Shown here: positions 17,352-26,634 of the stretch, piece after piece
Position numbering within the stretch: position 1 is the stretch's first letter
How the letters are laid out: each line of letters starts with the position of its first letter
Source of the DNA: Campylobacter concisus ATCC 51562
GTDB taxonomy: Bacteria > Campylobacterota > Campylobacteria > Campylobacterales > Campylobacteraceae
DNA: 64,000 bases
Reading direction: 5' to 3'
Assembly (NCBI RefSeq): GCF_000466745.1
Contig: NZ_ANNI01000001.1
Span: forward strand, 158,451 to 222,450
Translations under genes and position numbers: made by a program
The notes under the pieces: model-generated
Database searches by the model: none
Told to the model about the DNA's origin: nothing
The model's input: the letters and a program-made list of their open reading frames with translations, nothing else

Positions 17352-19172
17352 ATGAGCGATATCATCGCATACAAACTAAATGGCGAAATAGTCGATACTC
17401 AAAGTATCGCAGGGCGTGAGAGTAGTGCTGAGCCTATCTATTTTGACAACTCAAAAGAGGCACTACACGTTATCAGACACTCCTGTGCGCACCTCATGGC
17501 ACAAGCTATCAAATCACTCTATCCAAAGGCGAAATTCTTTGTCGGACCAAATGTAGAAGATGGATTTTATTATGATTTTAGAGTTGATGATGAGGGTACG
17601 AAGCTAGGCGAGAGCGATCTAGCAGTGATCGAAGATAAGATGAAAGAGCTTGCTGAGAAGAAAATTGATATCATCAAAACCTGCTCAACCAAAGCTAATA
17701 TGAGCGATAAATTTAAAGATGACGACCTAAAGCAAGAGGTCTTAAAAAGAATCCCAGATGGTGAAGTTAGCAGCTACTCACAAGGTGATTTTGAAGATCT
17801 TTGCCGTGGACCACACGTACCAAATACTAAATTTTTAAAATTTTTCAAGCTTACACGTGTGGCTGGGGCTTATCTTGGCGGAGATGAGAACCGTGAGATG
17901 CTAACTAGAATTTACGGCACAGCTTACGCAGACAAAGAGAGTCTAAAAGAGCACATCCGCATCATCGAAGAGGCTAAAAAGCGCGATCACAGAAAGCTTG
18001 GCGTCGAGATGAAGCTATTTACATTTGATGAAGAAGTGGGTGGCGGTTTGCCTATCTGGCTACCAAATGGCGGACGCTTAAGATCAAAACTAGAGCAGCT
18101 CTTATACAAAGCCCACCGCGACCGCGGCTATGAGCCAGTGCGAGGTCCTGAGCTTTTAAAGGCTGACGTGTGGAGAAGAAGCGGCCACTACGCAAACTAC
18201 AAAGAAAATATGTACTTTACAACGATCGATGAGACAGAGTATGGCATCAAGCCGATGAACTGCGTTGGTCACATCAAAGTTTATCAAAGTGACATCCGCT
18301 CTTACCGCGATCTCCCGCTTAAATTTTTTGAATACGGCGTCGTGCACCGTCATGAGAAAAGCGGCGTGCTTCACGGACTTTTCAGGGTTCGCGAATTTGC
18401 TCAAGATGACTCACATATCTTTTGTATGCCAAGCCAGATCAAAGAAAATATCTTAGAAATTTTAAAATTTGCTGGCACGATAATGGAAAATTTTGGTTTC
18501 CACTATGAGATGGAGATATCAACCAAGCCAGCCAAAGCGATCGGTGGCGATGAAATTTGGGATACAGCTACAAAAGCGCTAAAAGAAGCTCTTGATGAAA
18601 ATGGCTTTAAGTACGGCATCGACGAGGGCGGCGGCGCATTTTATGGACCAAAGATCGACATTAAGATAACTGACGCGCTTAAGAGAAAGTGGCAGTGCGG
18701 CACGATACAAGTTGATTTTAACTTGCCAGAGCGCTTTGATCTAGGCTACATCGACGCAAATAACGAAAGACAGCGCCCTGTAATGCTTCACAGAGCCTTG
18801 CTTGGCAGTTTTGAGAGATTTATAGGAATTTTACTTGAGCACACTGCTGGCGAGCTACCATTTTTCATAGCTCCTACGCAAGTCGTCATCGTGCCTATTA
18901 GCGACGCGCATTTAGACTACGCAAAAGAAATTTCACGCGAGCTAAGAAAGATCAACGTCGATAGCGAGATCGCAAGTAAAAATGAGAGTTTAAATAAGAG
19001 AATAAGAACGGCAGAAAAACAAAGGGTGCCTATGATAGTCGTGCTAGGTGACAACGAAGTAGCGAACAAGAGCGTTGCATTGCGCGACAGACAGGCTAGG
19101 ACGCAGAGCGATATGAGCTTGGCGGAATTTATAAATTTAACGAAGGAGAAACTTAGTGAGGTACATTTTTGA
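17352..19172 (+). CDS. thrS: Threonyl-tRNA synthetase
   Basis: 606 residues. The protein has the editing-domain [11 protein letters not shown] near residue 39 with later cysteine and histidine ligands, class II core motifs, [10 protein letters not shown] (zinc-ligand Cys), [20 protein letters not shown] (motif 2) and motif 3 near [10 protein letters not shown]. The anticodon-binding domain follows ([16 protein letters not shown]). It lacks most of a long N-terminal TGS extension, as in many Epsilonproteobacteria. ATG is preceded by AAGGAAAA. Its TGA overlaps the TTG start of infC, as in C. jejuni. Confidence 0.98.
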   Translation: MSDIIAYKLNGEIVDTQSIAGRESSAEPIYFDNSKEALHVIRHSCAHLMAQAIKSLYPKAKFFVGPNVEDGFYYDFRVDDEGTKLGESDLAVIEDKMKELAEKKIDIIKTCSTKANMSDKFKDDDLKQEVLKRIPDGEVSSYSQGDFEDLCRGPHVPNTKFLKFFKLTRVAGAYLGGDENREMLTRIYGTAYADKESLKEHIRIIEEAKKRDHRKLGVEMKLFTFDEEVGGGLPIWLPNGGRLRSKLEQLLYKAHRDRGYEPVRGPELLKADVWRRSGHYANYKENMYFTTIDETEYGIKPMNCVGHIKVYQSDIRSYRDLPLKFFEYGVVHRHEKSGVLHGLFRVREFAQDDSHIFCMPSQIKENILEILKFAGTIMENFGFHYEMEISTKPAKAIGGDEIWDTATKALKEALDENGFKYGIDEGGGAFYGPKIDIKITDALKRKWQCGTIQVDFNLPERFDLGYIDANNERQRPVMLHRALLGSFERFIGILLEHTAGELPFFIAPTQVVIVPISDAHLDYAKEISRELRKINVDSEIASKNESLNKRIRTAEKQRVPMIVVLGDNEVANKSVALRDRQARTQSDMSLAEFINLTKEKLSEVHF

Positions 19173-19687
19173 GTAAGGAAAATGAAGTATTGCTCAATGA
19201 GGACATAAGGGCGAGAGAGGTAAGATGTGTAGGGGATGATGGCACGGCATACGGTGTCATCTCAAGAGATGAGGCTTTAGAGATCTCAAATAAGCTTGGG
19301 CTTGATCTAGTGCTTATAGCGCCAGATGCGAAGCCGCCAGTTTGCAAGATAATGGACTACGGCAAATTCCGCTATCAGCAAGAGAAAAAGCAAAAAGAGG
19401 CCAAGAAAAAGCAAAAAACCATCGAGATAAAAGAGATAAAACTCTCTGTCAAGATCGCCCAAAACGATATAAACTACAAGGTTAAACACGCAAGCGAGTT
19501 TTTGCAAGATGGCAAACACGTTAAATTTCGTGTATTTTTAAAGGGTCGCGAGATGAGCACCCCAGAGGCTGGCGTAGCCATGCTTGAGAAGGTCTGGGAG
19601 ATGATCAAAGATGAGGCTGACCGCGACAAAGAGCCTATAATAGAAGGTCGTTATGTAAATATGCTTGTAACTCCAAAAAAGGGTTAA
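19169..19687 (+). CDS. infC: Translation initiation factor IF-3
   Basis: 172 residues. The N-terminal domain has [20 protein letters not shown], then a charged linker ([11 protein letters not shown]), and the C-terminal domain has [15 protein letters not shown] and [10 protein letters not shown], all typical of IF-3. It starts at TTG 19169, inside the thrS stop. A non-ATG start is characteristic of infC because IF-3 itself discriminates against it, giving autoregulation. Usual partners rpmI and rplT do not follow; a terminator does. Confidence 0.97.
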   Translation: MSKENEVLLNEDIRAREVRCVGDDGTAYGVISRDEALEISNKLGLDLVLIAPDAKPPVCKIMDYGKFRYQQEKKQKEAKKKQKTIEIKEIKLSVKIAQNDINYKVKHASEFLQDGKHVKFRVFLKGREMSTPEAGVAMLEKVWEMIKDEADRDKEPIIEGRYVNMLVTPKKG

Positions 19688-19697
19688 ATTCTCACAA

Positions 19698-19724
19698 AGA
19701 GCAGGCTAGGGCTTGCTCTTTTTT
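19698..19724 (+). terminator. Rho-independent terminator after infC
   Basis: AGAGCAGGC (19698-19706) pairs with GCTTGCTCT (19711-19719), one G-T wobble, with loop TAGG, followed by a T run through 19724. It begins 11 bases after the infC stop and ends the thrS-infC transcript. Confidence 0.88.
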
Positions 19725-19799
19725 ATTAAATTTTTAATACAAAAACTCACAAATAACTATTTTCAAAAATTCTATCATTTTTATATCTGCTAAATTTAC

Positions 19800-20839
19800 G
19801 CAATGGTGTTTGCGGTTGATGTGGCTTGTGAGTTTGTAAATTTAAGTGTTTGTGCGAATGTTTTTAGCTAAATTTTGTCTAATTGCAGGTTAAATTTGGT
19901 AAGAAACTTGATTATTTGTAGCTTAAATTTAGCAAATTTTAAATTCCCTTGTTCGAATTTAATTGTCTTGCTGTCACTCGCAAAAGCGCTGTGCCTAAAA
20001 CTTCTTGTGAGTTTTAAATTTTGTTTTTTATATGCTTGAGTGAGAGTTTTTAAGCTAAATTTTGCCTATGAGCTAGCTAAATTTGGCAAAGAGAATATCA
20101 CTTTAATAATACTTTTTACAAAAGCTTTGACTACTTTTGGTTTTATTTGATGAGCAAATTTGGTAAGAAACTTGATTATTTGTAGCTTAAATTTATCAAA
20201 TTTTAATCTTTGCTTAGCAGAATTTAATCATTTTGACATCGCTTGCGTGAGTGCTTTATTGAAATTTGACCAAGCAAACGCAGGCTATTAGAGTAAATTT
20301 GAACTTCTTGTGAGCTTGTAGATTTATGGTGCGTTATGGTGCGTGTGCGAGTGCCGTGAGCTAAATTTCATCTAATAGGTTGCTGAACTTGACGAGAGAA
20401 ATATAGCTTTAATAAGTGCCCTTTGCAAATCTTTTGACTGCTTTTATTTTATTTGGAGCTAAATTTAGCAAATAATTTCTTTATTTATAGCTTAAATTTA
20501 TAAAATTTTAATTTTTGTTTGCTGGAATTTTTTCTATTTTTTATCGCTCGCATGGATGCTTTACAGAAATTTGACTGGGTGAGAGCCGCATACTAGAGTA
20601 AAAATAAAAGCTTCTTTTGAGTAAATTCGATATTTGTAGTGTTTATGCGAGTGCTTTGAGCTAAATTTTGCCTAATAGCTGGTTAAATTTAATAAGTGAA
20701 ATTTGGTTTTTCTTGTAAAAATGCGAGTAGTTTTTATCGCTTTAAAATGCTTTTTTGCGAAGGATTTGACTGCTTTTGTTTTATGTGGTAGCAAAATTTG
20801 ATAAGAGAAATTTAGGTGTGGCTTAAATTTATAAAATTT
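19800..20839 (-). repeat. Decayed tandem copies of a SUKH-type gene (about 300-bp units)
   Basis: No intact gene lies here. The element AGCTAAATTT recurs at 19866, 20053, 20359 and 20659 (spacing 187, 306, 300), each preceded by a shared block (CTTCTTGTGAG, then about 20-35 bases, then GTGCGAGTG or a variant) and followed by a shared run to the next copy. By hand these blocks also align with the plus-strand text of the intact SUKH gene: CTTGTGCGTTTTTAAGTGC at 23417-23435, and TCGCTTGCATAGTCGCC at 23301-23317 against TCGCTTGCGTGAGTGC near 20239. All copies point the same way (minus). They look like shortened, frame-broken tandem copies of the same gene. Confidence 0.6.
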
Positions 20840-21122
20840 AACTATCTCTTGCCAAAAATGTGCTCTGTTATCCGTTTGAGAAATTTTAGGTTTTGCTCGC
20901 TTTTTGGTAGGATTTTGTCATTTAGCCTTATTATGCCGAAGTTGCAAGCGCTATGAAAATTTCTCTCTCGCAACTCATTTGCTGCAAATTTCTTTATCGT
21001 CAAACAAGCCACGCATAGACCGCACCACTCGTGCAATCAAGCAAAAATATCCACAGGATGCTCCACGGCAAAAACTTTCAATTTTACTGCTCAAACCTTG
21101 CCGCTCCACCATTTGCCGTCAT
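20840..21122 (-). pseudogene. Pseudogene copy of the SUKH (SMI1/KNR4) immunity-type gene
   Basis: The plus strand here aligns base for base, with small gaps, to 22978-23275 of the intact SUKH gene. On the minus strand one frame reads WIFLLDCTSGAVYAWL, identical to the intact protein, and after a frameshift IIRLNDKILPKSEQNLKF follows, against IARLNDEAMPSTEQILKF in the intact copy. Bases 21123-21330 still show patchy similarity to the N-terminal half. The frame is broken, so no product is expected. Two longer open frames that cross it are chance products of the broken sequence. Confidence 0.8.
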
Positions 21123-21365
21123 GTCAGCTTTTTTAGCAAAATTTATACTAAAAGCTCTAAAAAATGTGGTCTGCTCGCCACCCTAGTGAAATTTAACCAA
21201 GCTTCAAATTCACATCTGCCACGCCAGCAAAAATTTGTCAAAACAAACGCTCTATATACATCGTATAAAATGCTTCAAAGCAGCGTAAATTTGCTAGCTT
21301 GCTAGTAAAATTTGCCGTGCAAAAGGCAAATCCTATTTTGACTAAAACAAGCTGGCCTTATATTG

Positions 21366-21396
21366 ATTTACGCCCAAATTTAGCTTGGACGTAAAT
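21366..21396 (-). terminator. Hairpin downstream of gdhA
   Basis: ATTTACG (21366-21372) pairs with CGTAAAT (21390-21396), and within it CCAA (21374-21377) pairs with TTGG (21385-21388) around a 7-base loop. It lies 18 bases beyond the gdhA stop on the minus strand. No T run follows, so it is a possible terminator or 3'-end stabiliser only. Confidence 0.4.
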
Positions 21397-21414
21397 TTAC
21401 AGAGCCAAATTGGC

Positions 21415-22773
21415 CTACACATATCCTTGATCTATCATCGCGTCAGCCACTTTTCTAAAGCCAGCGATATTTGAGCCAAGCACTAGGTTGCCCTCATCGC
21501 CAAACTCTTTACTCGTTTCGTAGCTTAGCTCAAAGATGTGGTTCATGATGCCATGGAGTCTGCGATCGACCTCCTCGAAGCTCCACGAAGTCATGCCAGC
21601 ATTTTGCATCATCTCAAGTCCGCTTGTGCCCACGCCACCAGCGTTTGCTGCTTTTGCTGGAGCAAAGTGGAAGTCTTTTTGTGCAAGCATGAAATTTATC
21701 GCATCAAGCGTGCTTGGCATGTTCGCGCCCTCAGCTACGAAGCGGCAGCCATTTGCGTAAAGCACTTTTATGTCAGCTAGGTGAAGCTCGTTTTGTGTCG
21801 CGCATGGGAAGGCTCCGTCGCATGGCACGTCCCAGACGCCGTTTCTGCCCTCTTTATACTCGCTCACGCTTACATATTTTGCGTTTGGTCTAAATTTGGT
21901 GTATTCGCTAAGGCGAGCGCGCTTCACTTCTTTTAGCTCTTTAAGCACCGCTAGATCGATGCCCTCCGCGTCGTAAACGTATCCGTTTGAATCAGAAACC
22001 GTGATAGGCAGCGCGCCTACTTGATAGAGCTTTTCTACAGTGTATATGGCGACGTTTCCGCTACCGCTTATGCTGCACTTTTTACCCTCTAGCCCAAGTC
22101 CCGCCTTTTGCAGCATATTTTGCGTGAAATATACCAGCCCGTATCCTGTCGCCTCCGTGCGCGCTAGGCTGCCGCCCCAGTTTAGCCCCTTGCCCGTTAG
22201 TATACCGTCAAATCTGCCGGTTAGCTTTTTATACTGCCCAAACATATAGCCTATCTCGCGCGCGCCAACGCCGATGTCGCCTGCGGGCACGTCTACGGTG
22301 TTGCCGATGTGGCGGTATAGCTCGCTCATAAATGCTTGGCAAAAGCGCATTATCTCGCCCTCGCTCTTGCCTTTTGGATCAAAGGTGCTGCCGCCTTTTG
22401 CGCCGCCGATATTTACGCCCGTAAGCGAGTTTTTAAAAATTTGCTCAAATCCAAGAAATTTTAGCACGCCAAGATCCACGCTAGGATGCAGTCTGATACC
22501 GCCTTTATAGGGGCCCACGGCTGAGTTAAACTGCACGCGGTAGCCGTTATTTACCTGCGGTCTGCCGTCGTCGCCCGTGTACGTGACGCGAAAGATCACC
22601 GTGCGCTCGGGGATAACTATGCGCTCTAGGATCGCGTGTTTTTGGTACTTGCTTTCTCTTTTTATAAGCGGCTCGAGGCTGTTTAGCACCTCGGTCGCAG
22701 CCTGGACAAAGACGCCTTGACCCGGATTGGTCTTTTTTATCCACTCCATCGTTTTTTCGATGTACTCGCTCAT
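21415..22773 (-). CDS. gdhA: Glutamate dehydrogenase (NADP-type)
   Basis: 452 residues, the length of hexameric bacterial GdhA. GPYKGGIRLHPSVDLG holds glutamate-binding residues, GGAKGGSTFDPKGKS contains the catalytic lysine region, and SGSGNVAIYTVEKLYQVGA is the dinucleotide-binding loop. It makes glutamate from 2-oxoglutarate and ammonia. The ATG is preceded by AGGAG. Odd point: the gene is much richer in G+C than its surroundings (40 of 60 bases from 22261), with CGC, GCG and CCG codons. It is flanked on both sides by copies of an unrelated SUKH gene. Confidence 0.97.
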   Translation of the reverse strand: MSEYIEKTMEWIKKTNPGQGVFVQAATEVLNSLEPLIKRESKYQKHAILERIVIPERTVIFRVTYTGDDGRPQVNNGYRVQFNSAVGPYKGGIRLHPSVDLGVLKFLGFEQIFKNSLTGVNIGGAKGGSTFDPKGKSEGEIMRFCQAFMSELYRHIGNTVDVPAGDIGVGAREIGYMFGQYKKLTGRFDGILTGKGLNWGGSLARTEATGYGLVYFTQNMLQKAGLGLEGKKCSISGSGNVAIYTVEKLYQVGALPITVSDSNGYVYDAEGIDLAVLKELKEVKRARLSEYTKFRPNAKYVSVSEYKEGRNGVWDVPCDGAFPCATQNELHLADIKVLYANGCRFVAEGANMPSTLDAINFMLAQKDFHFAPAKAANAGGVGTSGLEMMQNAGMTSWSFEEVDRRLHGIMNHIFELSYETSKEFGDEGNLVLGSNIAGFRKVADAMIDQGYV

Positions 22774-22969
22774 TTTGGCTCCTATTCGTCAAATTTTCGT
22801 AGTTGAATATTAACTCTCCTAGAAAAAATTTTTATTTAAATTTATTTTTATATTTTTATTTTAGGCGATGAGCGTTACATATCGAAACTAAATTTATGAA
22901 AAGTGGTTTTTGTTTCGGTCGCTGAAATAAATTTATAGAAGATAATTTAGGCTAGGAAGCCCGATTTTG

Positions 22970-23557
22970 CTAAATTTCATATGCCATCTCTTGCCAGAAA
23001 AGAAGGGCTCTACCATCTGCTTGGACAAATTTTAGGATTTGCTCGGTTGATGGCATAGCTTCATCATTTAGCCTTGCTATATCGATGCTAGCAAGCGCTA
23101 TGAAAAATTTCTCAAAGTCGCTTGCGACGCACCTGCTGCAAAGCTCCTCATCTCCAAGCAGCCATGCATAGACCGCGCCACTCGTGCAATCAAGCAAAAA
23201 TATCCACGGATCACCCACGGCAAAGACTATTAAATTTAAAGGGCGAGCTTCACCTTGCCACCATTTGCCGCCGTACTCATCTATACTATTTAGTCGTGCT
23301 ATCTCGCTTGCATAGTCGCCTCTAGAGCCAAATTTGACATTGCAAATTTCAAAATTTCCAAGGTCAAATTTGCTTAAAAGCTTTATAAATTTAGCTGGGA
23401 AATTTACGCCAAGAGCTTCTTGTGCGTTTTTAAGTGCTTGTGTGGTAGCTTTAACATCATTTTGAAGCAAGAGCCTCATGCCAGTCATACCCTCTTGCTC
23501 TAGTGGTAAGAAAATTTGATCTAACTTTTGAGCGATTTCATCTAGCTTTAAAAACAT
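22970..23557 (-). CDS. SMI1/KNR4 (SUKH) family immunity-type protein
   Basis: 195 residues, no signal peptide. Features of the SUKH superfamily are ALGVNFPAKFIKLLSKFD near residue 48, GGKWWQGEARPLNLIVFAVGD in the middle and DCTSGAVYAW with VASDFEKFF after it. Proteins of this family commonly neutralise toxins delivered by contact-dependent or type VI systems. No toxin gene is visible beside it, so it may be an orphan immunity gene. Decayed copies of this gene lie on the other side of gdhA (19800-21330) in the same orientation. A housekeeping role cannot be excluded. Confidence 0.8.
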   Translation of the reverse strand: MFLKLDEIAQKLDQIFLPLEQEGMTGMRLLLQNDVKATTQALKNAQEALGVNFPAKFIKLLSKFDLGNFEICNVKFGSRGDYASEIARLNSIDEYGGKWWQGEARPLNLIVFAVGDPWIFLLDCTSGAVYAWLLGDEELCSRCVASDFEKFFIALASIDIARLNDEAMPSTEQILKFVQADGRALLFWQEMAYEI

Positions 23558-23731
23558 ATCAGTCCTTTAATCTGCTGGATTTTGGCAAATTTTATCAAAT
23601 TTAACTCGGTGCGCTTTTAAATTTGACCAATTTGCCGCCAAACTTAGACTACGATCTTCATAAATTTAAAAAGCTAGCATAGATAACTAAAAAACTAGCA
23701 ATCACTAAAAGCGAGATGTTAAGAAAGGCGA

Positions 23732-24045
23732 ATGCTTTGTTTTTGCACCGCTAGCAATGGCGGACATCTCTATGCCGTGGATGCAAAAAGTGGCGAGGTG
23801 ATGTTTAAGTTTAAAACCAGTGGCACGGAGAATTTTGTTTGTGTCGAGGGTCAAATTTTACTTGCAAATTGCAAAAATAAGCCAGTTTTGATAAGCGCTA
23901 GAAATGGCTTGCTACTAAAAAGGATATAGTTTGAAATTTTGGTTTAGTTACAGATCAGATCATGCTAGTAAGCGGTGGCAAGCTCTACGCTATGGCAAAC
24001 GACAAATTTAAAATTTACGCAGTTTGTGTGGAAATTTGGCTTTGG
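23732..24045 (+). pseudogene. Remnant of a PQQ-like beta-propeller protein
   Basis: A 65-residue frame from 23732 reads NGGHLYAVDAKSGEVMFKF and then ILLANCKNKPVLISARNG, matching the repeat blades (G-x-LYA-D-x-x-x-G) of PQQ-type beta-propellers. After its stop at 23929 another frame continues in the same style: DQIMLVSGGKLYAMANDKFK (about 23961-24020). So the piece is a broken gene with at least one frameshift and missing ends. Bases 23558-23731, left of it, hold no recognisable gene. Parent function is unknown. Confidence 0.6.
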
Positions 24046-24079
24046 CGAAATTTATCGCCAAAGCCGCAATGAGATAAAT

Positions 24080-25519
24080 TTATCTCTTCTTTTTATATCT
24101 TTTTATCGCCTCTACGATGACCTCTTCTAGATCATCGTTTGGCTCTTTATTCATATCGTCATAGGTGTTTTCAAGGATAGTTTTTAAGTTTTTCTCAACG
24201 TAGCTAGTATCAAAAAATCCCCTTCTAAACTCCTTGCTTTTGCTTATAGTTAGCAAAAATGGGATGATCGTTCGCACGCCCTCGATGGTAAATTCTTCAA
24301 GTGCTCTTTCAAGCTTATTTACCGCTAGGTCATAATCAGTCGCCTTGACGATCAGTTTTGCGATAAGCGAGTCGTAAAATGGCGGTATGGTGTAGTCTTT
24401 ATAGACGTGGCTATCAACGCGCACAGAAGGGCCAAGAGCTGGGTAGTAGCCCTCGATCGTGCCTGGTGCTGGGATGAAATTCTCCCAGACATTTTCAGCC
24501 GTGATCCTAGCCTCTATTGCGTAGCCTCGTGGCTTGATGTCACTTTGCTCGATCTCTAAAATTTCACCAGCAGCGATCCTTATTTGCCTAACGACTAAGT
24601 CGTGGCCGGTGATCTCTTCAGTGATGCCATGCTCCACCTGGATACGGGTATTCATCTCCATGAAGTAAAAGTTATTGTAGTCATCTAGCAAAAACTCGAT
24701 CGTTCCGACGTTTGAGTAGCCCACAGCTTTTGCAGCGGCCACTGCGGTCACACCCATTATTTTTCTTAAATTTTCGCTGATAGATGGGCAAGGTGCGATC
24801 TCGATAATCTTTTGGTGGCGCCTTTGGATAGAGCAGTCACGCTCGCAAAGGTGGATGATATTGCCGTAGTTATCGCCTAAAATTTGAAACTCGATGTGAC
24901 GAGGATTAACGACAAGCTTCTCCATGAAAACCTCATCGTTGTTAAAGTAGGTCTTTGCTTCTCTGGTGCACGACTCAAAGGCATCTTGCATATCTTCTTC
25001 TTGCCAAACTTCTCTGATGCCACGGCCGCCTCCTCCTCCGCTTGCTTTTAAAATGACTGGATAGCCGATGCGTCTAGCGTACTCTTTTATGGCATCCATG
25101 CTCTCGTCATTTAGCTTTTCAGTGCCAGGCACGATTGGTATGCCGTTTCTTTTCATTAGGTATCTTGCGATATTTTTATCACCCATTTTTCTGATCACCT
25201 CAGCCTTTGGACCGATAAAGATAAGCCCAGCGTCCTCGACCGCCTTTGCAAATTCGTAGTTTTCGCTTAAAAAGCCGTATCCTGGGTGTATCGCGTCAGC
25301 TCCGCACTCTTTAGCAAGCTTTACGATAGCTTTGGCGTCAAGATAGCCCTTGATTGGATCTTCGCCCACTTGATAGGCCTCATCAGCTATCCTTACATGC
25401 AAGCACTCGCTATCTGGCGCTGTGTAAATTCCTACGCTTTGAATGTGTAAATCCCTACAAGCTCTGACTATCCTAACTGCGATCTCACCACGATTTGCGA
25501 TAAGAATTTTATGTATCAT
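24080..25519 (-). CDS. pycA: Biotin carboxylase subunit, probably of pyruvate carboxylase (PycA)
   Basis: 479 residues of the carbamoyl-phosphate synthetase-like ATP-grasp biotin carboxylase fold. KILIANRGEIAVRIVRACRD opens it, KASGGGGGRGIREV is the glycine-rich ATP loop (residues 159-172), and FMEMNTRIQVEHGITEEITG carries the catalytic Arg and biotin-binding residues. A charged tail (about residues 450-479) follows the core. The 479-residue length and the start text resemble the 481-residue PycA of C. jejuni more than its 443-residue AccC. So oxaloacetate formation from pyruvate is likelier than fatty-acid synthesis, but the carboxyltransferase partner is not in this window. Confidence 0.72.
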   Translation of the reverse strand: MIHKILIANRGEIAVRIVRACRDLHIQSVGIYTAPDSECLHVRIADEAYQVGEDPIKGYLDAKAIVKLAKECGADAIHPGYGFLSENYEFAKAVEDAGLIFIGPKAEVIRKMGDKNIARYLMKRNGIPIVPGTEKLNDESMDAIKEYARRIGYPVILKASGGGGGRGIREVWQEEDMQDAFESCTREAKTYFNNDEVFMEKLVVNPRHIEFQILGDNYGNIIHLCERDCSIQRRHQKIIEIAPCPSISENLRKIMGVTAVAAAKAVGYSNVGTIEFLLDDYNNFYFMEMNTRIQVEHGITEEITGHDLVVRQIRIAAGEILEIEQSDIKPRGYAIEARITAENVWENFIPAPGTIEGYYPALGPSVRVDSHVYKDYTIPPFYDSLIAKLIVKATDYDLAVNKLERALEEFTIEGVRTIIPFLLTISKSKEFRRGFFDTSYVEKNLKTILENTYDDMNKEPNDDLEEVIVEAIKRYKKKR

Positions 25520-25635
25520 AGGCTATCCTTTTTGAGTTTTACTTATCATATAACTATTCGTTTTATTTTTAGATAAATTTATTAAGTCTGGTTTTAAAAT
25601 TTGAGTGCAAAGGCTAAATTTACACTCAAATTTGT

Positions 25636-26184
25636 CTATCTATTGATGATTTGTGGAAAAGGTGTGGCTAGGGCTTTTTTGCTAAAATCTTGCGACTCGA
25701 TCGTGAAATTTGTAGCAAATCTTTGAATGCCCTCTTTTTTATAAGCACGCCTTTGGATGGTAAAAAGGACTAAATTTCCGCCTTGTTTGGTGTAGCGATA
25801 TATCGAATGCTCAGCTGTTGGTACGCCATTTAGGTTTGAAAATATCGTGATATCAAGATAAATTTCATTTGCCAGCGAACCCTTTTTATAAGCCACTTTT
25901 AGCCCTTTTGCTTTTAGCTCTTTTAGATCATTTATCTTTTGCTCGACTGCTTGCTCTGGCGTAGCGTCAAATTTAAGGGTATTTAGCGAGAGCATGTAGC
26001 TAAAACTATCTAGCTTCTCGCCAGGGAGCAAGTACTCCTGCGTGAATAAATTTGGCATAGGCTTGGCTGAATATGCCAATGAGTAGAGTCTGTTGTCAAA
26101 TTTTATCTGCACCGGCTCAAAGTACTGAGTCGCCGCAAGTAAGAGTGCCGGCAAAGCGATAAATGCTAAAAATTTCTTCATCAA
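25636..26184 (-). CDS. Exported protein of unknown function
   Basis: 182 residues. MMKKFLAFIALPALLLAA is a Sec signal peptide with likely cleavage after LLAA or near ATQ. The mature part mixes strands and short helices (KFDNRLYSLAYSAKP, YRYTKQGGNLVLFTIQRRAYKK) and has no cysteine, so it is probably a soluble periplasmic protein. It lies six bases after hemJ on the same strand and 116 bases before the biotin carboxylase gene. No domain is recognised. Confidence 0.75.
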   Translation of the reverse strand: MMKKFLAFIALPALLLAATQYFEPVQIKFDNRLYSLAYSAKPMPNLFTQEYLLPGEKLDSFSYMLSLNTLKFDATPEQAVEQKINDLKELKAKGLKVAYKKGSLANEIYLDITIFSNLNGVPTAEHSIYRYTKQGGNLVLFTIQRRAYKKEGIQRFATNFTIESQDFSKKALATPFPQIINR

Positions 26185-26190
26185 ATTCCC

Positions 26191-26625
26191 TCAAAATGGA
26201 TTTACTATCATTACCCAGATGATGATGAGCATTGCAATAGTTGGCACTTCGTTGTAGGCTCTAAAGAAGATGCCACTTTTGTTACAGCGTTTTTCTTTGA
26301 GCTGCTTCATGTAGCGTCCAAGGTCTAGGTGATAGATAGCCATTAAGATGACAACTAAAATTTTGACATGGATGTGACCAGTTTTTATAAGATCAGGCAT
26401 CGCGATAAGTATCAATATACCAGTGACAAATGAGCCAATTAGTGCGACCCAGCCGATGTAGTGATACATCTTGTACTCCATCACCTCTACCACTTTTACA
26501 AAGTCTGGCTTGTCCATATTTTCTACGTGATAAACGTAGAGCCTTGGCTGATAAAACAGCACTGCCATCCACGAGATGAAAAACAAATAGTGGAGGTATT
26601 TTAAGTAAAGATAATATTCTGCCAT
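26191..26625 (-). CDS. hemJ: Protoporphyrinogen IX oxidase HemJ
   Basis: 144 residues, four membrane helices. YLKYLHYLFFISWMAVLFY carries the conserved His (H12), PRLYVYHVE follows, and HVKILVVILMAIYHLD holds the conserved Lys (K88), with the C-terminal AYNEVPTIAML. This matches the UPF0093/HemJ family, which oxidises protoporphyrinogen IX to protoporphyrin IX in haem synthesis in place of HemG or HemY. It sits in a run glmM-lspA-TM2 gene-hemJ. Confidence 0.9.
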   Translation of the reverse strand: MAEYYLYLKYLHYLFFISWMAVLFYQPRLYVYHVENMDKPDFVKVVEVMEYKMYHYIGWVALIGSFVTGILILIAMPDLIKTGHIHVKILVVILMAIYHLDLGRYMKQLKEKRCNKSGIFFRAYNEVPTIAMLIIIWVMIVNPF

Positions 26626-26634
26626 AACGTCTCC

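Noticed and set aside
20904..21305. Plus-strand 133-codon frame
   Set aside because: It crosses the SUKH pseudogene on the opposite strand; the amino-acid text is not protein-like.
21538..22510. Several plus-strand frames of 69-80 codons in gdhA
   Set aside because: High G+C lowers stop frequency; they are antisense shadows of gdhA.
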